A stretch of DNA of 64,000 nt from Aphrocallistes beatrix (lineage: Eukaryota > Porifera > Hexactinellida > Sceptrulophora > Aphrocallistidae): NCBI GenBank assembly GCA_963281255.1, contig OY725488.1:8715524-8779523 (forward strand), given 5' to 3'. The notes beneath the pieces are model-generated. The model saw only the letters and a list, made by a program, of their open reading frames with translations, made no database searches and was not told the DNA's origin. Positions within the stretch are counted from its first letter, which is position 1; the number at the start of each line of letters is the position of its first letter. Shown piece after piece: positions 54,560 through 64,000 of the stretch. The translations under genes and the position numbers were made by a program.

Positions 54560-54680
54560 CAACAAAAGATCAGTTTCGAGAATATATTTTCGATAAGTGA
54601 GTATTTCGTATGATTTGAATGTGAAAAATAAGAATATTTGAACTGATATAAAAAAGAATAATTTTGCTAAACTCCTGAAA

Positions 54681-56396
54681 CTACCTAATGGCTACGTTCC
54701 CTCTCCCTGCGTCTTGTATTTGATTTGATTTGGTTTTCCTGGGAGATTTACGTCTACTCACTGTGTGGATGCTGATATGCTTAATGCAGCTTGCACGAGA
54801 AGGACATTTCTTTCGACACATTTTACACTCATAAGATTTTCCGGGATAATTCTCCTCTGCTTTCACAGAACATACCGCCTTCAAAAGGTGTCTGTTCAAA
54901 CCTGAGCCTAGCGTAAACCGTCCTTGGCAGTCAGGACACTCGTAGGGTCTGTTTCCGGTGTGAGTTCGGATGTGCTTGCATAGGTTGGACCGATTAGCGA
55001 ACTTCTTCTCACAAGTGGGGCACTGGTGCAGTTTGTCTGCAGAATGCATTCGCATGTGTTTATCCAAATAATCTTTGAAAGTGAACTTCTTATGGCAAGT
55101 GCTACATTCGTATCTCTTCACTCCTGAATGAGTTTGCAAGTGCTTTAGGAGACCAGGTCTCCGTTTGAACTTTCTCTGACATATCTCACATTCATTAGAC
55201 CCGTGTGTCGTGTTTGGTGGCAGAGAATGTGTCTTACTGTGTCGAGTGAAATCTGATTTCCTATTAAACTTCTTCTCACACTTGTCACACTGAAGTTTCT
55301 CCTTCTCGGCATGTGTTTTAATGTGATTAATGAGGTAGCATTTCTTACCAAACATCCTCCCACAGGTGTCACAGGGAAAACTATCACGGTGGTCGTGGGT
55401 TCTAAGATGTTCGGTGAGGTAACTTTTCCTTGTCAATTTCTTCCCACATTCGTCGCACTGAAATAGATCCAACTTATCATGGGTTCGAAAGTGTACCGTA
55501 AGACAGTATTTTCGAGTGAAACTTTTCCCGCACTTCTCGCAATGATAGTTTCTCACACCTTCATGTGCACGCATGTGTGTGATCAGAGAAAATTTTCTGA
55601 TAAAAGTTTTGTCACATTTCTCACAGCGATATTGAACCGTTTTATCATGAGCACGAATATGTTTGGTGAAGGAAGATTTTCGAGTGAAAGATTTCTCACA
55701 TTTATCGCATTCATACAAGTCTATCTCATTATGTGTGCTAATATGTTTGGTGAGGGAACCTTTTTGAGTAAACGTTTTCGCACATTTGGTACACTCGTAA
55801 ATTCTATCATTTCCAATTCGAGTAGCTTTGTGTTTTCTAACGTTTGATCTCAAGTTCAAATGGCTAGGTGGTCCATCTGATTTCTGTACATGGCGGTGGG
55901 AATTTGGAGAAATAGGTTTGTTGTTGGAAACATCCTCATGACGAACTGATGGCTTGTCTCTACTGTGTGTTAGAATATGGAGTGTCAGATGTGACACTGA
56001 AGTAAAGGTGTCTTGACAAGTTGGACACTCATACACTGTTTTCTTCCCAGAGCCTGTAAGGATGCGTTTGGTGGGAAGAGAGTTTTGAGTGAGCTTGAGT
56101 GCTTCGAAATAATTATTCAAATTAACCGGCTCCTTTCTTGTGACTGAATCTGGTCTATTTCTAATTTTCTTTAATATAGATCTTCTAGAGCGATCGGCTT
56201 CGTTCCCTTTCCTCTTCCTTCCATCATCTAATTTCCCTCTCTTTACCTGTTCGTTTTCAAGAGCTAGAAGCTCTTCTGATCTTTCTTTCTTCCTTTTTTG
56301 AAGAAGAATCCTACGCCCTCTTAGTTTATGCAATAAACTTGCATTCTTTGTAACTGTAATATTCCTATCTTCTTCAGAACAACTATTGAGTAGCAT
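54681..56396 (-). CDS. C2H2 zinc-finger protein with 13 fingers
   Basis: 571 residues, single exon. A basic N-terminal region (LRGRRILLQKRKKERSEE) likely carries nuclear localisation signals. C2H2 fingers run from about residue 117 to 545, in order from YECPTCQDTF to YECKMCRKKC. The twelfth is degenerate (C2HC, HLLKAVC). Linkers between fingers are mostly not the canonical TGEKP, except near TGNRPYE, so some fingers may bind RNA or protein. No KRAB, BTB or SET domain is visible. The ATG follows an AG by two bases. Probably a DNA-binding regulator; no orthologue can be named. Confidence 0.88.
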   Translation of the reverse strand: MLLNSCSEEDRNITVTKNASLLHKLRGRRILLQKRKKERSEELLALENEQVKRGKLDDGRKRKGNEADRSRRSILKKIRNRPDSVTRKEPVNLNNYFEALKLTQNSLPTKRILTGSGKKTVYECPTCQDTFTSVSHLTLHILTHSRDKPSVRHEDVSNNKPISPNSHRHVQKSDGPPSHLNLRSNVRKHKATRIGNDRIYECTKCAKTFTQKGSLTKHISTHNEIDLYECDKCEKSFTRKSSFTKHIRAHDKTVQYRCEKCDKTFIRKFSLITHMRAHEGVRNYHCEKCGKSFTRKYCLTVHFRTHDKLDLFQCDECGKKLTRKSYLTEHLRTHDHRDSFPCDTCGRMFGKKCYLINHIKTHAEKEKLQCDKCEKKFNRKSDFTRHSKTHSLPPNTTHGSNECEICQRKFKRRPGLLKHLQTHSGVKRYECSTCHKKFTFKDYLDKHMRMHSADKLHQCPTCEKKFANRSNLCKHIRTHTGNRPYECPDCQGRFTLGSGLNRHLLKAVCSVKAEENYPGKSYECKMCRKKCPSRASCIKHISIHTVSRRKSPRKTKSNQIQDAGRGNVAIR

Positions 56397-56767
56397 ACCT
56401 AATAGCTTTGATGAGAAACAAATACATTTTAAGAAATACCATTATATTAACTAAAAGAACAAAAGAGAGGACGAAATGGAAGATAAATTTTATCTTTTAA
56501 GAAATAATTATACCTAAAATTTGTACAGTCTCGAATTATATAAGTTCTAGAACTCTCCAAGAATTAAAAGTAACTGCTTCCAACCCACTCACACAAAGTA
56601 ACGAAACACATGTATAATTGATCAATCACAACGCATGCTGGAATATTGTAAGCAATTGTGTTTTGTATAAATAGAGTTTAAAAACGAAAAAAACTATAAA
56701 TTAGAAATATACAATAAAAACAAACAGGATAAAAGACGAGACATCTTTGCAGTAAACATTCATTTGT
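56397..56767. other. Intergenic, no gene
   Basis: AT-rich spacer between two minus-strand genes. No repeats recognised. Confidence 0.35.
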
Positions 56768-58381
56768 TTATTTAAAAAAGAACAGGCACGAGTTGAATAG
56801 AAAAAGTATGAATAAAAGCAATAAAATGTACCACAAAAAATCGTGTTTCCATAACACCTCAGAAAGCACCGTTTGAAGAGAAGTAAACTCAGACTTGAGT
56901 CTGATTAGCTCAGTAGTCTCGGACAGAAAAGTTTGATCTTCCAACACTAATTCCTTCACGGAGTCGCATTCACATCTTGAATTGAAGATATAGTTCATGT
57001 ATTCATCCTCGTCTAGCTTCTTCCAAAACCTGAAAGTGTGTCCAGGAGTCGTCGCCCTGTCGAAAGGGTAAACAGCAATCATGATTAAGAACCTGTCTCT
57101 AGCCACATCTCTGCACAGTGTAGCGAGATCCATTCTTTCAGAGACAAGGAGAGTGATCCCTATCTTACAGGTACAGCCTGGTTCTATCACTCCCATGGTG
57201 GGGGACACCTTGTAGCGAATGAGATTGGTTGATTTCAGTTTGAATGACAGAGACGAGGAAGATACGTTCTTCACAGAAATCTTAATTATGCATGAATTGG
57301 GTTTGGAAGCGTCATTGAGAGAAAACACGAACACATCTTTTGGATAAATATCAACCAAGTTTTGATTCCCCATCTCTTGCTTAAACGATTTGCTGGACAG
57401 AATGGGAGTGAGAGGGGAAAACGCTGCGTTACTCACAGGATCAACACTGTCAATGCTTTCCAGCAGATCTCCGACCATTATCTTGCCATTATCTAATGTA
57501 CTCTCGAATGACTTCAAAAGTGCGCTCTCTTCCCCATCCCTCTCCCCGATATAGATCAACCTCCCCAGGAGGGTGTCTGCCTCGTGAGCTGGCACTGGGT
57601 ACTGGTATTTCCAGACCATGTTGCCCCCGTATTCAGCCAACAGCTGGTCAGCAGATACGTAGATCGAGATGTCAGTGGGAGACGTGAACACTATTCGGTC
57701 TCTGGATTTCGGGGGTAGCCAGCGCTTAACTAAATTCCAAGTGGCAGTTAGCACCCATGGCATGTTGTGAACAAGCATCCAGCCGAGTCTGAGGGGGAAG
57801 TAATATCTGAACAAGTTGATGAGGAAGCGGATCAGGTCGAGGTCCATGTTGGACAGTCCAGCCCCCGTGCAGTCTATTAATAGAGTCATCAACTGGTCCG
57901 GACACAGCAACATATGTCTATAAACGAGGTAGGCCGCATAGAGCTTGGAGGCTTTCTTGAGCTCAGGACTCTTGCTGTTCTTCCGGACGATGAGGTAGGA
58001 TATGGAGTTGCCCTGTTTGTCTACTCCGTGCGTGTAGCAGAAACCTGCGCGGAGAACCAACGGAGGAATGTCTCGTGCGGTCAGATCATGGATGTGGTAC
58101 TCGTGACGGAATTCGAGAGCTTTCAACACATTCTGGTAGATGGCGGTGTTGCTAGGGAAGCTGGGGTCTGTGGCTATGTAGTACTCTTGCAGGACGAAAT
58201 TCTTGACGAAGTTAGGGTCGTTCTGGATTAAATTCAGATCTCTGATGTCAACATTAGTGAGAGTGGAACGATGAAGAAAATTTGTCCGGAATTTTAACTG
58301 AATATCAGCAACAGCTCCCTGGATAACCACAGGGTCAAACTGCTCCCAAGGAGGGACATCTGTCGAGGTTCTAACTGCCAT
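56768..58381 (-). CDS. MOSPD2: MOSPD2-like ER contact-site protein
   Basis: 537 residues, single exon, close to human MOSPD2 (518). An N-terminal CRAL-TRIO lipid-binding domain (residues ~45-245; LLIDCTGAGLSNMDLDLIRFL, YFPLRLGWMLVHNMPWVL) is followed by an MSP domain (~345-450; YPKDVFVFSL, CIIKISVKNVSSSSLSFKLK, YKVSPTMGVIEPG) and a C-terminal tail anchor (FLWYILLLLFILFLF). In vertebrates the MSP domain binds FFAT motifs and tethers the ER to endosomes, mitochondria and lipid droplets. The domain order is diagnostic. Confidence 0.9.
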   Translation of the reverse strand: MAVRTSTDVPPWEQFDPVVIQGAVADIQLKFRTNFLHRSTLTNVDIRDLNLIQNDPNFVKNFVLQEYYIATDPSFPSNTAIYQNVLKALEFRHEYHIHDLTARDIPPLVLRAGFCYTHGVDKQGNSISYLIVRKNSKSPELKKASKLYAAYLVYRHMLLCPDQLMTLLIDCTGAGLSNMDLDLIRFLINLFRYYFPLRLGWMLVHNMPWVLTATWNLVKRWLPPKSRDRIVFTSPTDISIYVSADQLLAEYGGNMVWKYQYPVPAHEADTLLGRLIYIGERDGEESALLKSFESTLDNGKIMVGDLLESIDSVDPVSNAAFSPLTPILSSKSFKQEMGNQNLVDIYPKDVFVFSLNDASKPNSCIIKISVKNVSSSSLSFKLKSTNLIRYKVSPTMGVIEPGCTCKIGITLLVSERMDLATLCRDVARDRFLIMIAVYPFDRATTPGHTFRFWKKLDEDEYMNYIFNSRCECDSVKELVLEDQTFLSETTELIRLKSEFTSLQTVLSEVLWKHDFLWYILLLLFILFLFNSCLFFFK

Positions 58382-59163
58382 TCAAAACAAGCTTAGTTTA
58401 CAATTTTAACACCGACTATAGACCAGAGTAGCGGAATGGGAAATGAATTCAAAGCATTTAATTCAGCGTGGTGTTAAAAGCAAATATTTTCTATTAAATA
58501 CAATAATGGAACATTAATTGAGCATACACCATAATACAGTACGTGTGACTATATACAGTACGTGTGACTATATACAGTACGTGTGACCATAATACAGTAC
58601 GTGTGACTATATACAGTACGTGTGACTATATACAGTACGTGTGACCATAATACAGTACGTGTGACTATAATACAGTACGTATGACTATAATACAGTACGT
58701 GTGACTATAATACAGTACGTGTGACTATAATACAGTACGTGTGATATCACATGTGACGAGAAATACATAACTTAGATAAAAACATATTTAAATTAATTAA
58801 AATGAATAAGTACAATTCTAAAAAATTAATTTTTAGTTTCTGCTAGGAGGGAGGCTCAGGAATTACATAGCACTTCTGTCTTGTACAGAACCGGAACGAA
58901 AATATTTGACAACCACGAAGTATATTCCATACAAATTTTGTTATTTGGGTATAACTTCCCAAATCCAAATCCGTTGCAAATAAAAACTTACCAGTGTAGT
59001 TTTCTACATTGAAAATTACAGAAAGTTGTTTCACAGTATTATTAATCAAAATGTCTATTATTAAAAGCTAACATGATTAGTGAACTAGAAGTCAATTTAC
59101 ATTGCAGCATTAACAGTTTTAAAACTGAAGAAGTAGGTCAATCTGGATAGTAAATTGAAAGTG
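58382..59163. other. Intergenic with minisatellite
   Basis: Apart from the tandem repeat listed separately, AT-rich sequence with a 68-residue open frame (58843-59049) that has no recognisable content. Confidence 0.4.
58531..58744. repeat. Minisatellite, about 11 units of 17-18 bp
   Basis: Unit ATACAGTACGTGTGACTAT with small variants (GACCAT, ATGACTAT). Lies between the MOSPD2 promoter and the P450 3' end. Confidence 0.85.
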
Positions 59164-60678
59164 TTAAAGTAATGTAAACTTCACTTGGAGACCTCCTTCA
59201 GCCTTCAAAGTTATTTCTGACAATCGTCTCACTTCTTTTGGAATAGATTCCAGTTCAAATTTGTTGATGATGCGAGCTACAGCAATTAGTTCCTCCGCCT
59301 GTGCAAACTTTTGTCCAATGCAGTTACGGTGACCAGCTGAGAATGGAATGAATGAAAAGTTACTTCCACCAGGGTTATCTGCGTAAAATCGAGTTGGGTC
59401 GAATGTATCTGGGTTCTCCCAGTATTTCGGATGACGGTGCATTAACAATGTAGGAATTACAACTGGTGTTCCCTTGGGTATAACATATCCATCCACCTTA
59501 AGGTCCTCACTGAGCATGCGTGAGAACGCTGGTACCGGGGGATAGAGTCTCATCGACTCCTTGATGCACATTGATGTGAATTTCAGACAACTCAAATCAG
59601 TCCATTCAATCGATTCCCTCTCCCCTAGAACTGAGCGTATCTCTTCTCGGCACTGTCTCTGAATATTTGGGTGTCGGCCAAGATTGTACAGAGCCCATGA
59701 AAAACCGCTGGCAGTAGTGTCGTGACCTTCGAAAAGAAAAGTGTTCATCTCACTCATGATATCGGCGTCCGATAAAGTCGAGCCAGTAGAATCGGGAGTA
59801 GTCAGGAGGATGTCGATGAAATCCGGTTTACTTTTGACAAACTCTTTTCCTGAGACAAGATCCTGCCTCCTGGCCTTCACTATCTTGATAGATTCTCCCT
59901 TAATCCTTTCACACACCTGGCGCCATTTACTTCCGGTTGGAGACAAGTAAAAGTAAAATGGAATGTAGTATGGAAGATGGGTAACTTGTTTCAGAAATAA
60001 TCTTGAAGATTCATAAATAGCAGAGATATATTCTTTAGCATCGTTATTAGAATCTTCAGTTTGGCAATCTGACTTGTAAGAGCAGGCACACCTCAGCATA
60101 ACATCCAATGTGAGGAGCGACGAGTCTCTAAACACATCAATTATGTCGCTGTCATTCTGTATTCTTTCGATCAACTTCCCAACCAACTCATCCACGCACT
60201 CATTGTAAGTGGACATATACGACTCTATTATTTCTGTGTGGAATGCTGGCGTAAGGAGACGTCTACGTTTGAACCACTTCTCATGGTTCAATACCAAGAC
60301 ACCATAACCCAGGAATTCGACAAGTTTGGAATACGTCGACTGTAGTTTAGGAGCTTGGGTTGTATTCATTGAAAGGACTTTCCCTATCAACTCAGGGTCA
60401 ACTAATTTCACAATGTACCAAAAAGGCCCTCTTCTCTCTCTAATTACTTTCTCATTCTCATGGCTTTTAAGGTAATTCTCCAGGTTTCTAATTCCTTCCT
60501 CTTTTATTCCGAACAAATGCAACGTTCCCCATAAGGGATGGAGTTTCGGACCAGGTAGGCTATTGAGAAGAAATCTCCTTTTCAGGAAAGCTCGAAATCT
60601 TATCGTGACATATATGCAAGTTAGAGATGTTGTGACATAGAGAATCAAACTCTGAAACCATCTTCTGATAGCATCCAT
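59164..60678 (-). CDS. Cytochrome P450, CYP4 clan
   Basis: 504 residues, single exon. An N-terminal membrane anchor (LILYVTTSLTCIYVTI) and a PGP hinge (LPGPKLHPLWG) mark a microsomal P450. The I-helix FLFEGHDTTASGFSWALY is the CYP4-type sequence with the Glu that can bind haem covalently. The K-helix ESMR motif and the haem loop PFSAGHRNCIGQKFAQAEE with its Cys ligand are intact. CYP4 enzymes typically omega-hydroxylate fatty acids or eicosanoids. The true substrate is unknown. A short repeat of ATGCTATCAGAAGATGG at the start codon gives two possible overlapping starts only upstream of the frame. Confidence 0.93.
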   Translation of the reverse strand: MDAIRRWFQSLILYVTTSLTCIYVTIRFRAFLKRRFLLNSLPGPKLHPLWGTLHLFGIKEEGIRNLENYLKSHENEKVIRERRGPFWYIVKLVDPELIGKVLSMNTTQAPKLQSTYSKLVEFLGYGVLVLNHEKWFKRRRLLTPAFHTEIIESYMSTYNECVDELVGKLIERIQNDSDIIDVFRDSSLLTLDVMLRCACSYKSDCQTEDSNNDAKEYISAIYESSRLFLKQVTHLPYYIPFYFYLSPTGSKWRQVCERIKGESIKIVKARRQDLVSGKEFVKSKPDFIDILLTTPDSTGSTLSDADIMSEMNTFLFEGHDTTASGFSWALYNLGRHPNIQRQCREEIRSVLGERESIEWTDLSCLKFTSMCIKESMRLYPPVPAFSRMLSEDLKVDGYVIPKGTPVVIPTLLMHRHPKYWENPDTFDPTRFYADNPGGSNFSFIPFSAGHRNCIGQKFAQAEELIAVARIINKFELESIPKEVRRLSEITLKAEGGLQVKFTLL

Positions 60679-61140
60679 CTTCTGATAGCATCGACATGAA
60701 ACCTAAGTAAGGCGCTGGAGAATAATTATAATCAATTTAGATCAAATATCCTCTGTAACGTCGGAACCAGGGTATTATACAGCCTTCCAGAGATACGCTC
60801 CTAATCTAAAATTTCTAAATTTTCATACGCCTAAATCGCTAAATAACATTATAATATTGGCTAAATTGGGTATTTTTGTGGATTTTTACGCTCCTAAACA
60901 CTTTTGGGCTTAAAATCATACGCCTAAAGGAGCGTCTCGCGCTCCTAGATAATTCCCTGGTCGGAACATTACCAAACAAATAACAAAACGATGATTCATG
61001 TATCGACGCGACAATTACACGTCTATATTAAACAGTCATCAGCCGCCTAACTATCATATAGCTCACACTCATAAAATCCCTGTTCTTCTTCAATCAATCA
61101 ATTAAATTCCTAATTACTATAGTTTCCACTGAGATACTCT
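60679..61140. other. Intergenic with short inverted motif
   Basis: Contains ACGCTCCTA / TAGGAGCGT type inverted segments (about 60794-60955), suggesting another small MITE. No gene. Confidence 0.35.
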
Positions 61141-61336
61141 TACATGCCAACCGTCCCGCCTTTTCACTCTTCTATTGAGCTAATTTCCATTAGTGTCCCG
61201 TTTTTAGATGAGATTTCCCATTATGCCCGCTTTTTCGATTCCATGCGCGTTTAATCATTTCTATTGCGTCACGCCATGTCCCGCGAAATTCAACTCGGCG
61301 ACTCACTTTATCGTGGCTCAGGTTGGCGTGTATGGA
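61141..61336. repeat. Second copy of the GTCCCGC-rich dispersed repeat
   Basis: Same ends (ACATGCCAACCGTCCCG ... GGTTGGCGTGTATGG) and same internal order as 47069-47252. Confidence 0.6.
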
Positions 61337-61684
61337 TCCTGCATCAGAGTCAATCCATTATATTTTCATAAAATGAATAATAGTGAAGACCTAATGAATA
61401 GTTGCAAACCTTAGTTGATCAATTGCAAACGTACCGAATTCGACAATTGCAAACCCTCTTTGTTATAGACCCCAAAAGCAATACTACTCAGACAATGTTA
61501 ATGTATCTGTAGACTAGACCCGTAATAAACAATGTATTTATATCTATAAATAGCCTAAGAGTATTAAACAAATGTTGGTCGGCGATAGTGCAGCTCATTA
61601 AGTGACTTTTAGGGCATTTGCATAATATACAGCCTTAAGCTCGCTAGAAATAAATCCATAACTTGTGTTTATGATTGGTTAAAC
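61337..61684. other. Intergenic with dispersed repeat end
   Basis: About 61580-61640 is a diverged relative of the repeat end found upstream of each GH18 gene (GTGCAGCTCATTAAGTGAC ... GCATTTGCATAATATACA). Confidence 0.45.
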
Positions 61685-62968
61685 TCAGAGAGTAGAGAAA
61701 GCTTGCAGCATATTGTTGCTCTGACTCCTGTCCACTGTAACAACACAGCCTAGAGGATACACTGCTACTCCAGCTAAATGAGTGAACTCTCCTTCATGTC
61801 GAGATATCTCATTCAACAGCTTCCCGTCATTGGAGAATATTTTCACTTTAGAATCTCCTTTGTCTGAAACAAACAGATGAAGCTGTTGATCCAGACAGAA
61901 GTACCAGCTGTTTCTGATCAGATCTTTATGGACAATACACCTCTTAAGAGTTCCTTCCTTGCTGAATGTCTGGATGGGATATTCAGTGTGAGATATTAAA
62001 GCATAGAACTCCTCTTGAACTAGCGTCATATCTCTGAGTTCTGAATCTTCTTGACATGATTGAGGATGTATAGTTACCGTTTTCTCTTCTACCAGATTCT
62101 GAGTGAAGAAAATCAGTTTCATTCCTTCAAACTTACCGACATATATATGCAATTTATCTGCACATATACCTCGGAGAAAAAAATCAAAATCTTCAGAACT
62201 CGCAATAATCTTCTCATCGGATATATTAAAATTAAGAACTATATGGCTACACATCAAGCAAATTGAATCAGTTCGAATCAATAATTTCAGAGGATAGACT
62301 ATTTTGTCATTTTTCAAAGATCTGATATATTCTCCTTCCTTAGAGAAGATTTGAATTCGATGTTTAAAGCAATCAGTCACAAAAATATTTCCATTAACTG
62401 AGTTAATATCAATGCTACAAGGCCAATGAAGTTGTGTTCCTCCGTCTCCCCTCTCACACTTACTCCATTTCATTTGGAAAGGAGTGGCTTCTTCTCTAAA
62501 CGCTAGTTCAACGCGACACATTCTATCAATATTTTCCCTCAACACATCTACTCTCCAGGATAGATTCAGGTAAGGAATGTTAATATCCAATTCTCTCTTT
62601 GCTGATTCAACTGCTTCAGAAATCTGAGGAAGTGGGGGCAAAATCTGATTCATCTCTCTCAATAAATTCGTCATTTTGTCATAGTTTTTCATCATTTCTT
62701 TGTTACTGTTTTCAATCTCTTCAATCTTTTTCTGAACTTCTCCTTTCTTTCTGTCAATTCTGGCATTCGCTTCATCCCAAATAGAGTCCAATTCTTTGAT
62801 AATTTCATTTTCTTTCTTCTCAATGAGACTTCTCATTTCTCCTCCAATTCTCCTCACCTCCAACTTCTGACTCTCAATCGCTTCCTTCAATACATTCATT
62901 CTAGCCTGGAGCTCGTTACTCACAGGGAATAGACTGACAGGACCAGATCCTGGATCTGCTTCTGCCAT
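61685..62968 (-). CDS. Coiled-coil plus NHL-like beta-propeller protein
   Basis: 427 residues from the ATG at 62968 (MAEADPGSG); the longer frame starts with TTG. Residues ~15-125 are a long coiled coil (LKEAIESQKLEVRRIGGEM, KKGEVQKKIEEIENSNKEM). The C-terminal half has propeller-like repeats, clearest at HWPCSIDINS...IFVTDCFKHRIQIFSKEGEY and LFVSDKGDSKVKIFSNDGKL. This is the TRIM-NHL layout without RING or B-box, so it is not predicted to be a ubiquitin ligase alone. It may bind RNA or protein partners. Single exon. Confidence 0.75.
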   Translation of the reverse strand: MAEADPGSGPVSLFPVSNELQARMNVLKEAIESQKLEVRRIGGEMRSLIEKKENEIIKELDSIWDEANARIDRKKGEVQKKIEEIENSNKEMMKNYDKMTNLLREMNQILPPLPQISEAVESAKRELDINIPYLNLSWRVDVLRENIDRMCRVELAFREEATPFQMKWSKCERGDGGTQLHWPCSIDINSVNGNIFVTDCFKHRIQIFSKEGEYIRSLKNDKIVYPLKLLIRTDSICLMCSHIVLNFNISDEKIIASSEDFDFFLRGICADKLHIYVGKFEGMKLIFFTQNLVEEKTVTIHPQSCQEDSELRDMTLVQEEFYALISHTEYPIQTFSKEGTLKRCIVHKDLIRNSWYFCLDQQLHLFVSDKGDSKVKIFSNDGKLLNEISRHEGEFTHLAGVAVYPLGCVVTVDRSQSNNMLQAFSTL

Positions 62969-63040
62969 TCTCTCTTCACTGTTCAATTCTAATCACAAAT
63001 TAAACAATTCTAATTAATCAGTGATATATGTATAAACAAA

Positions 63041-63450
63041 AAATGTCAGTCGACAGACTGATAGTGCAGATCTATAAGTCCACATTTTTTCTCATTTCAG
63101 TCAATCAAATTTCAAGTTTAGAGTGTGATTCTAACTTTTTATGTGCATTGAGTTAAGTGTAATCCGCATCAGTCAATAAAATCAAAGCCAGCTGTAATGT
63201 TAAATCCTTGGATTCTGATTGGCTAATACGTATTGACACCTTTTGTGGAAAGGTGTGAAAATATTTCATAATTTTGACCCAGGTTCAAATCTCCAACACA
63301 TAAGGAATTTATGGTCTAAATTTGGTGCAATTCGGCCCAATAGAATTTCCAGGAGCGAGCAGATACGGACGGACGGATGTAAAGACGTCGCATGCCGACC
63401 ATGACATAAGACATCTATATTAGGAGATGCACTAAAAATTCTGAGGTCTA
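63041..63450. repeat. Long copy of the dispersed repeat
   Basis: Starts AATGTCAGTCGACAGACTG, the end seen upstream of every GH18 gene, and continues through segments shared with 32280-32410 (GTAATGTTAAA, CCAGGTTCAAATCTCCA) to AGATGCACTAAAAATTC. This is probably closest to a full-length copy of the family in this window. Confidence 0.5.
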
Positions 63451-63602
63451 GCCCAGATCTCGTATAGTAAGGGTCGTGAGTACGGAAGTAGTCTACCCAC
63501 GCCATAAGACGCCCCCCATGCAAGCAGAGCAAATAAACGAAGATGCTTGTAGAATCAAATTGCATTGAGGTGTGAAAATTTAATAGTAATGTAGAAGTAA
63601 TG

Positions 63603-64000
63603 CTATGTCTCTTTATCTATGAGAGTTCCCTTTTTCTTCTTTACTCCTGACTTTTCCTCTATGGCCTGAACCTCGGCCATTCTCTTCCTGGTGACAGAGT
63701 CCGTCTTTATGAGCTGCTTCTGAACCAGCCGGGCGTTAGTAGCGAATGAGTTCTCGTACTCCCTCTGCTCCAGCTCCTGCTCGTCCTCGTCTATGGTGGA
63801 CACGGTCACCGAACTGTACTTCCCATACTCTTTCAGCATCTTGGTGACCATCACTTTCTTAGGGGCTCGTTCCTTCTTCACCACCTTCGCTCCATCCTCG
63901 CGGTTTTTAACAAGAGAACCTTTGAATATGAATAGAGCCCTGGTGTCGTTATCGGAGTGGTTATAGAATAGTGGCAGGTGGCATTTCGTACACTTGTGTC
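63603..64000 (-). CDS. STEEP1: STEEP1 (CXorf56) homologue, C-terminal part
   Basis: The frame is open from the right window edge to the stop at 63603, about 132 residues seen. KCTKCHLPLFY is the conserved second zinc-ligand pair, followed by the family's APKKVMVTK, GKYSSVTVSTIDEDEQE and KKKGTLID segments. The N-terminal third lies outside the window. In vertebrates STEEP promotes ER exit of STING. Its wide conservation suggests an older role in ER membrane curvature or lipid signalling. Confidence 0.9.
   Translation of the reverse strand, partial: HKCTKCHLPLFYNHSDNDTRALFIFKGSLVKNREDGAKVVKKERAPKKVMVTKMLKEYGKYSSVTVSTIDEDEQELEQREYENSFATNARLVQKQLIKTDSVTRKRMAEVQAIEEKSGVKKKKGTLIDKET

Noticed and set aside
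58843-59049. 68-residue minus-strand frame
   Set aside because: No family, no signal peptide, no splice partner found; likely chance.
1-64000. tRNA or rRNA genes
   Set aside because: I saw no convincing tRNA cloverleaf with A and B boxes or any rRNA segment on reading; a dedicated covariance search could not be run.

Overview
This window looks like nuclear DNA of an animal, most likely an early-branching (non-bilaterian) one such as a sponge. It is AT-rich between genes and carries typical eukaryotic genes: a DOCK-D guanine nucleotide exchange factor, ESCRT-II SNF8, mitochondrial protein-only RNase P, MOSPD2, calumenin, a CYP4-type P450, a C2H2 zinc-finger protein, choline/ethanolamine kinases and STEEP1. 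There are GT-AG introns of about 53-60 bases, many DNA transposons and MITEs, and an Ig-domain receptor. Most genes are single uninterrupted ORFs, so the lineage has lost many introns. The species cannot be fixed from the sequence alone.

Bases 1-25,000 are accessory DNA. Six near-identical copies (five intact, one truncated) of a 355-residue protein related to bacterial endo-beta-N-acetylglucosaminidase H (GH18) are arranged A(+), B(-), C(-), D(+), E(-), F(+, broken). A/B and D/E are tail-to-tail pairs within a segmental duplication of about 7 kb. Each pair encloses a dead Tc1-like transposase and a MITE. C/D and E/F are head-to-head pairs whose 243-bp central spacer lies in opposite orientation at the two loci. 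Satellites, a foldback element of about 1 kb, TIR-bounded insertions and GC-rich hairpin repeats fill the rest.

Bases 25,300-31,300 hold a six-exon, all phase-1 transmembrane receptor with two Ig domains. A single-exon LOG-family (phosphoribohydrolase-like) gene lies antisense within its first intron. Bases 33,300-38,200 hold three choline/ethanolamine kinase genes and SNF8. Two of the kinases are convergent and share an almost identical first half, a clear gene-conversion tract.

Bases 38,400-64,000 are gene-dense and almost all on the minus strand: PRORP, DOCK-D (six exons, all introns near the 5' end), calumenin-like, a WW-domain protein, a C12orf56-like protein, a zinc-finger protein, MOSPD2, CYP4-like P450, a coiled-coil/NHL-like protein and STEEP1 (cut by the window edge). 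One orphan multi-pass membrane protein is on the plus strand. These are ordinary housekeeping and signalling genes with no sign of a shared pathway. The unusual biology is the expanded Endo H-like family and its recombining repeats.
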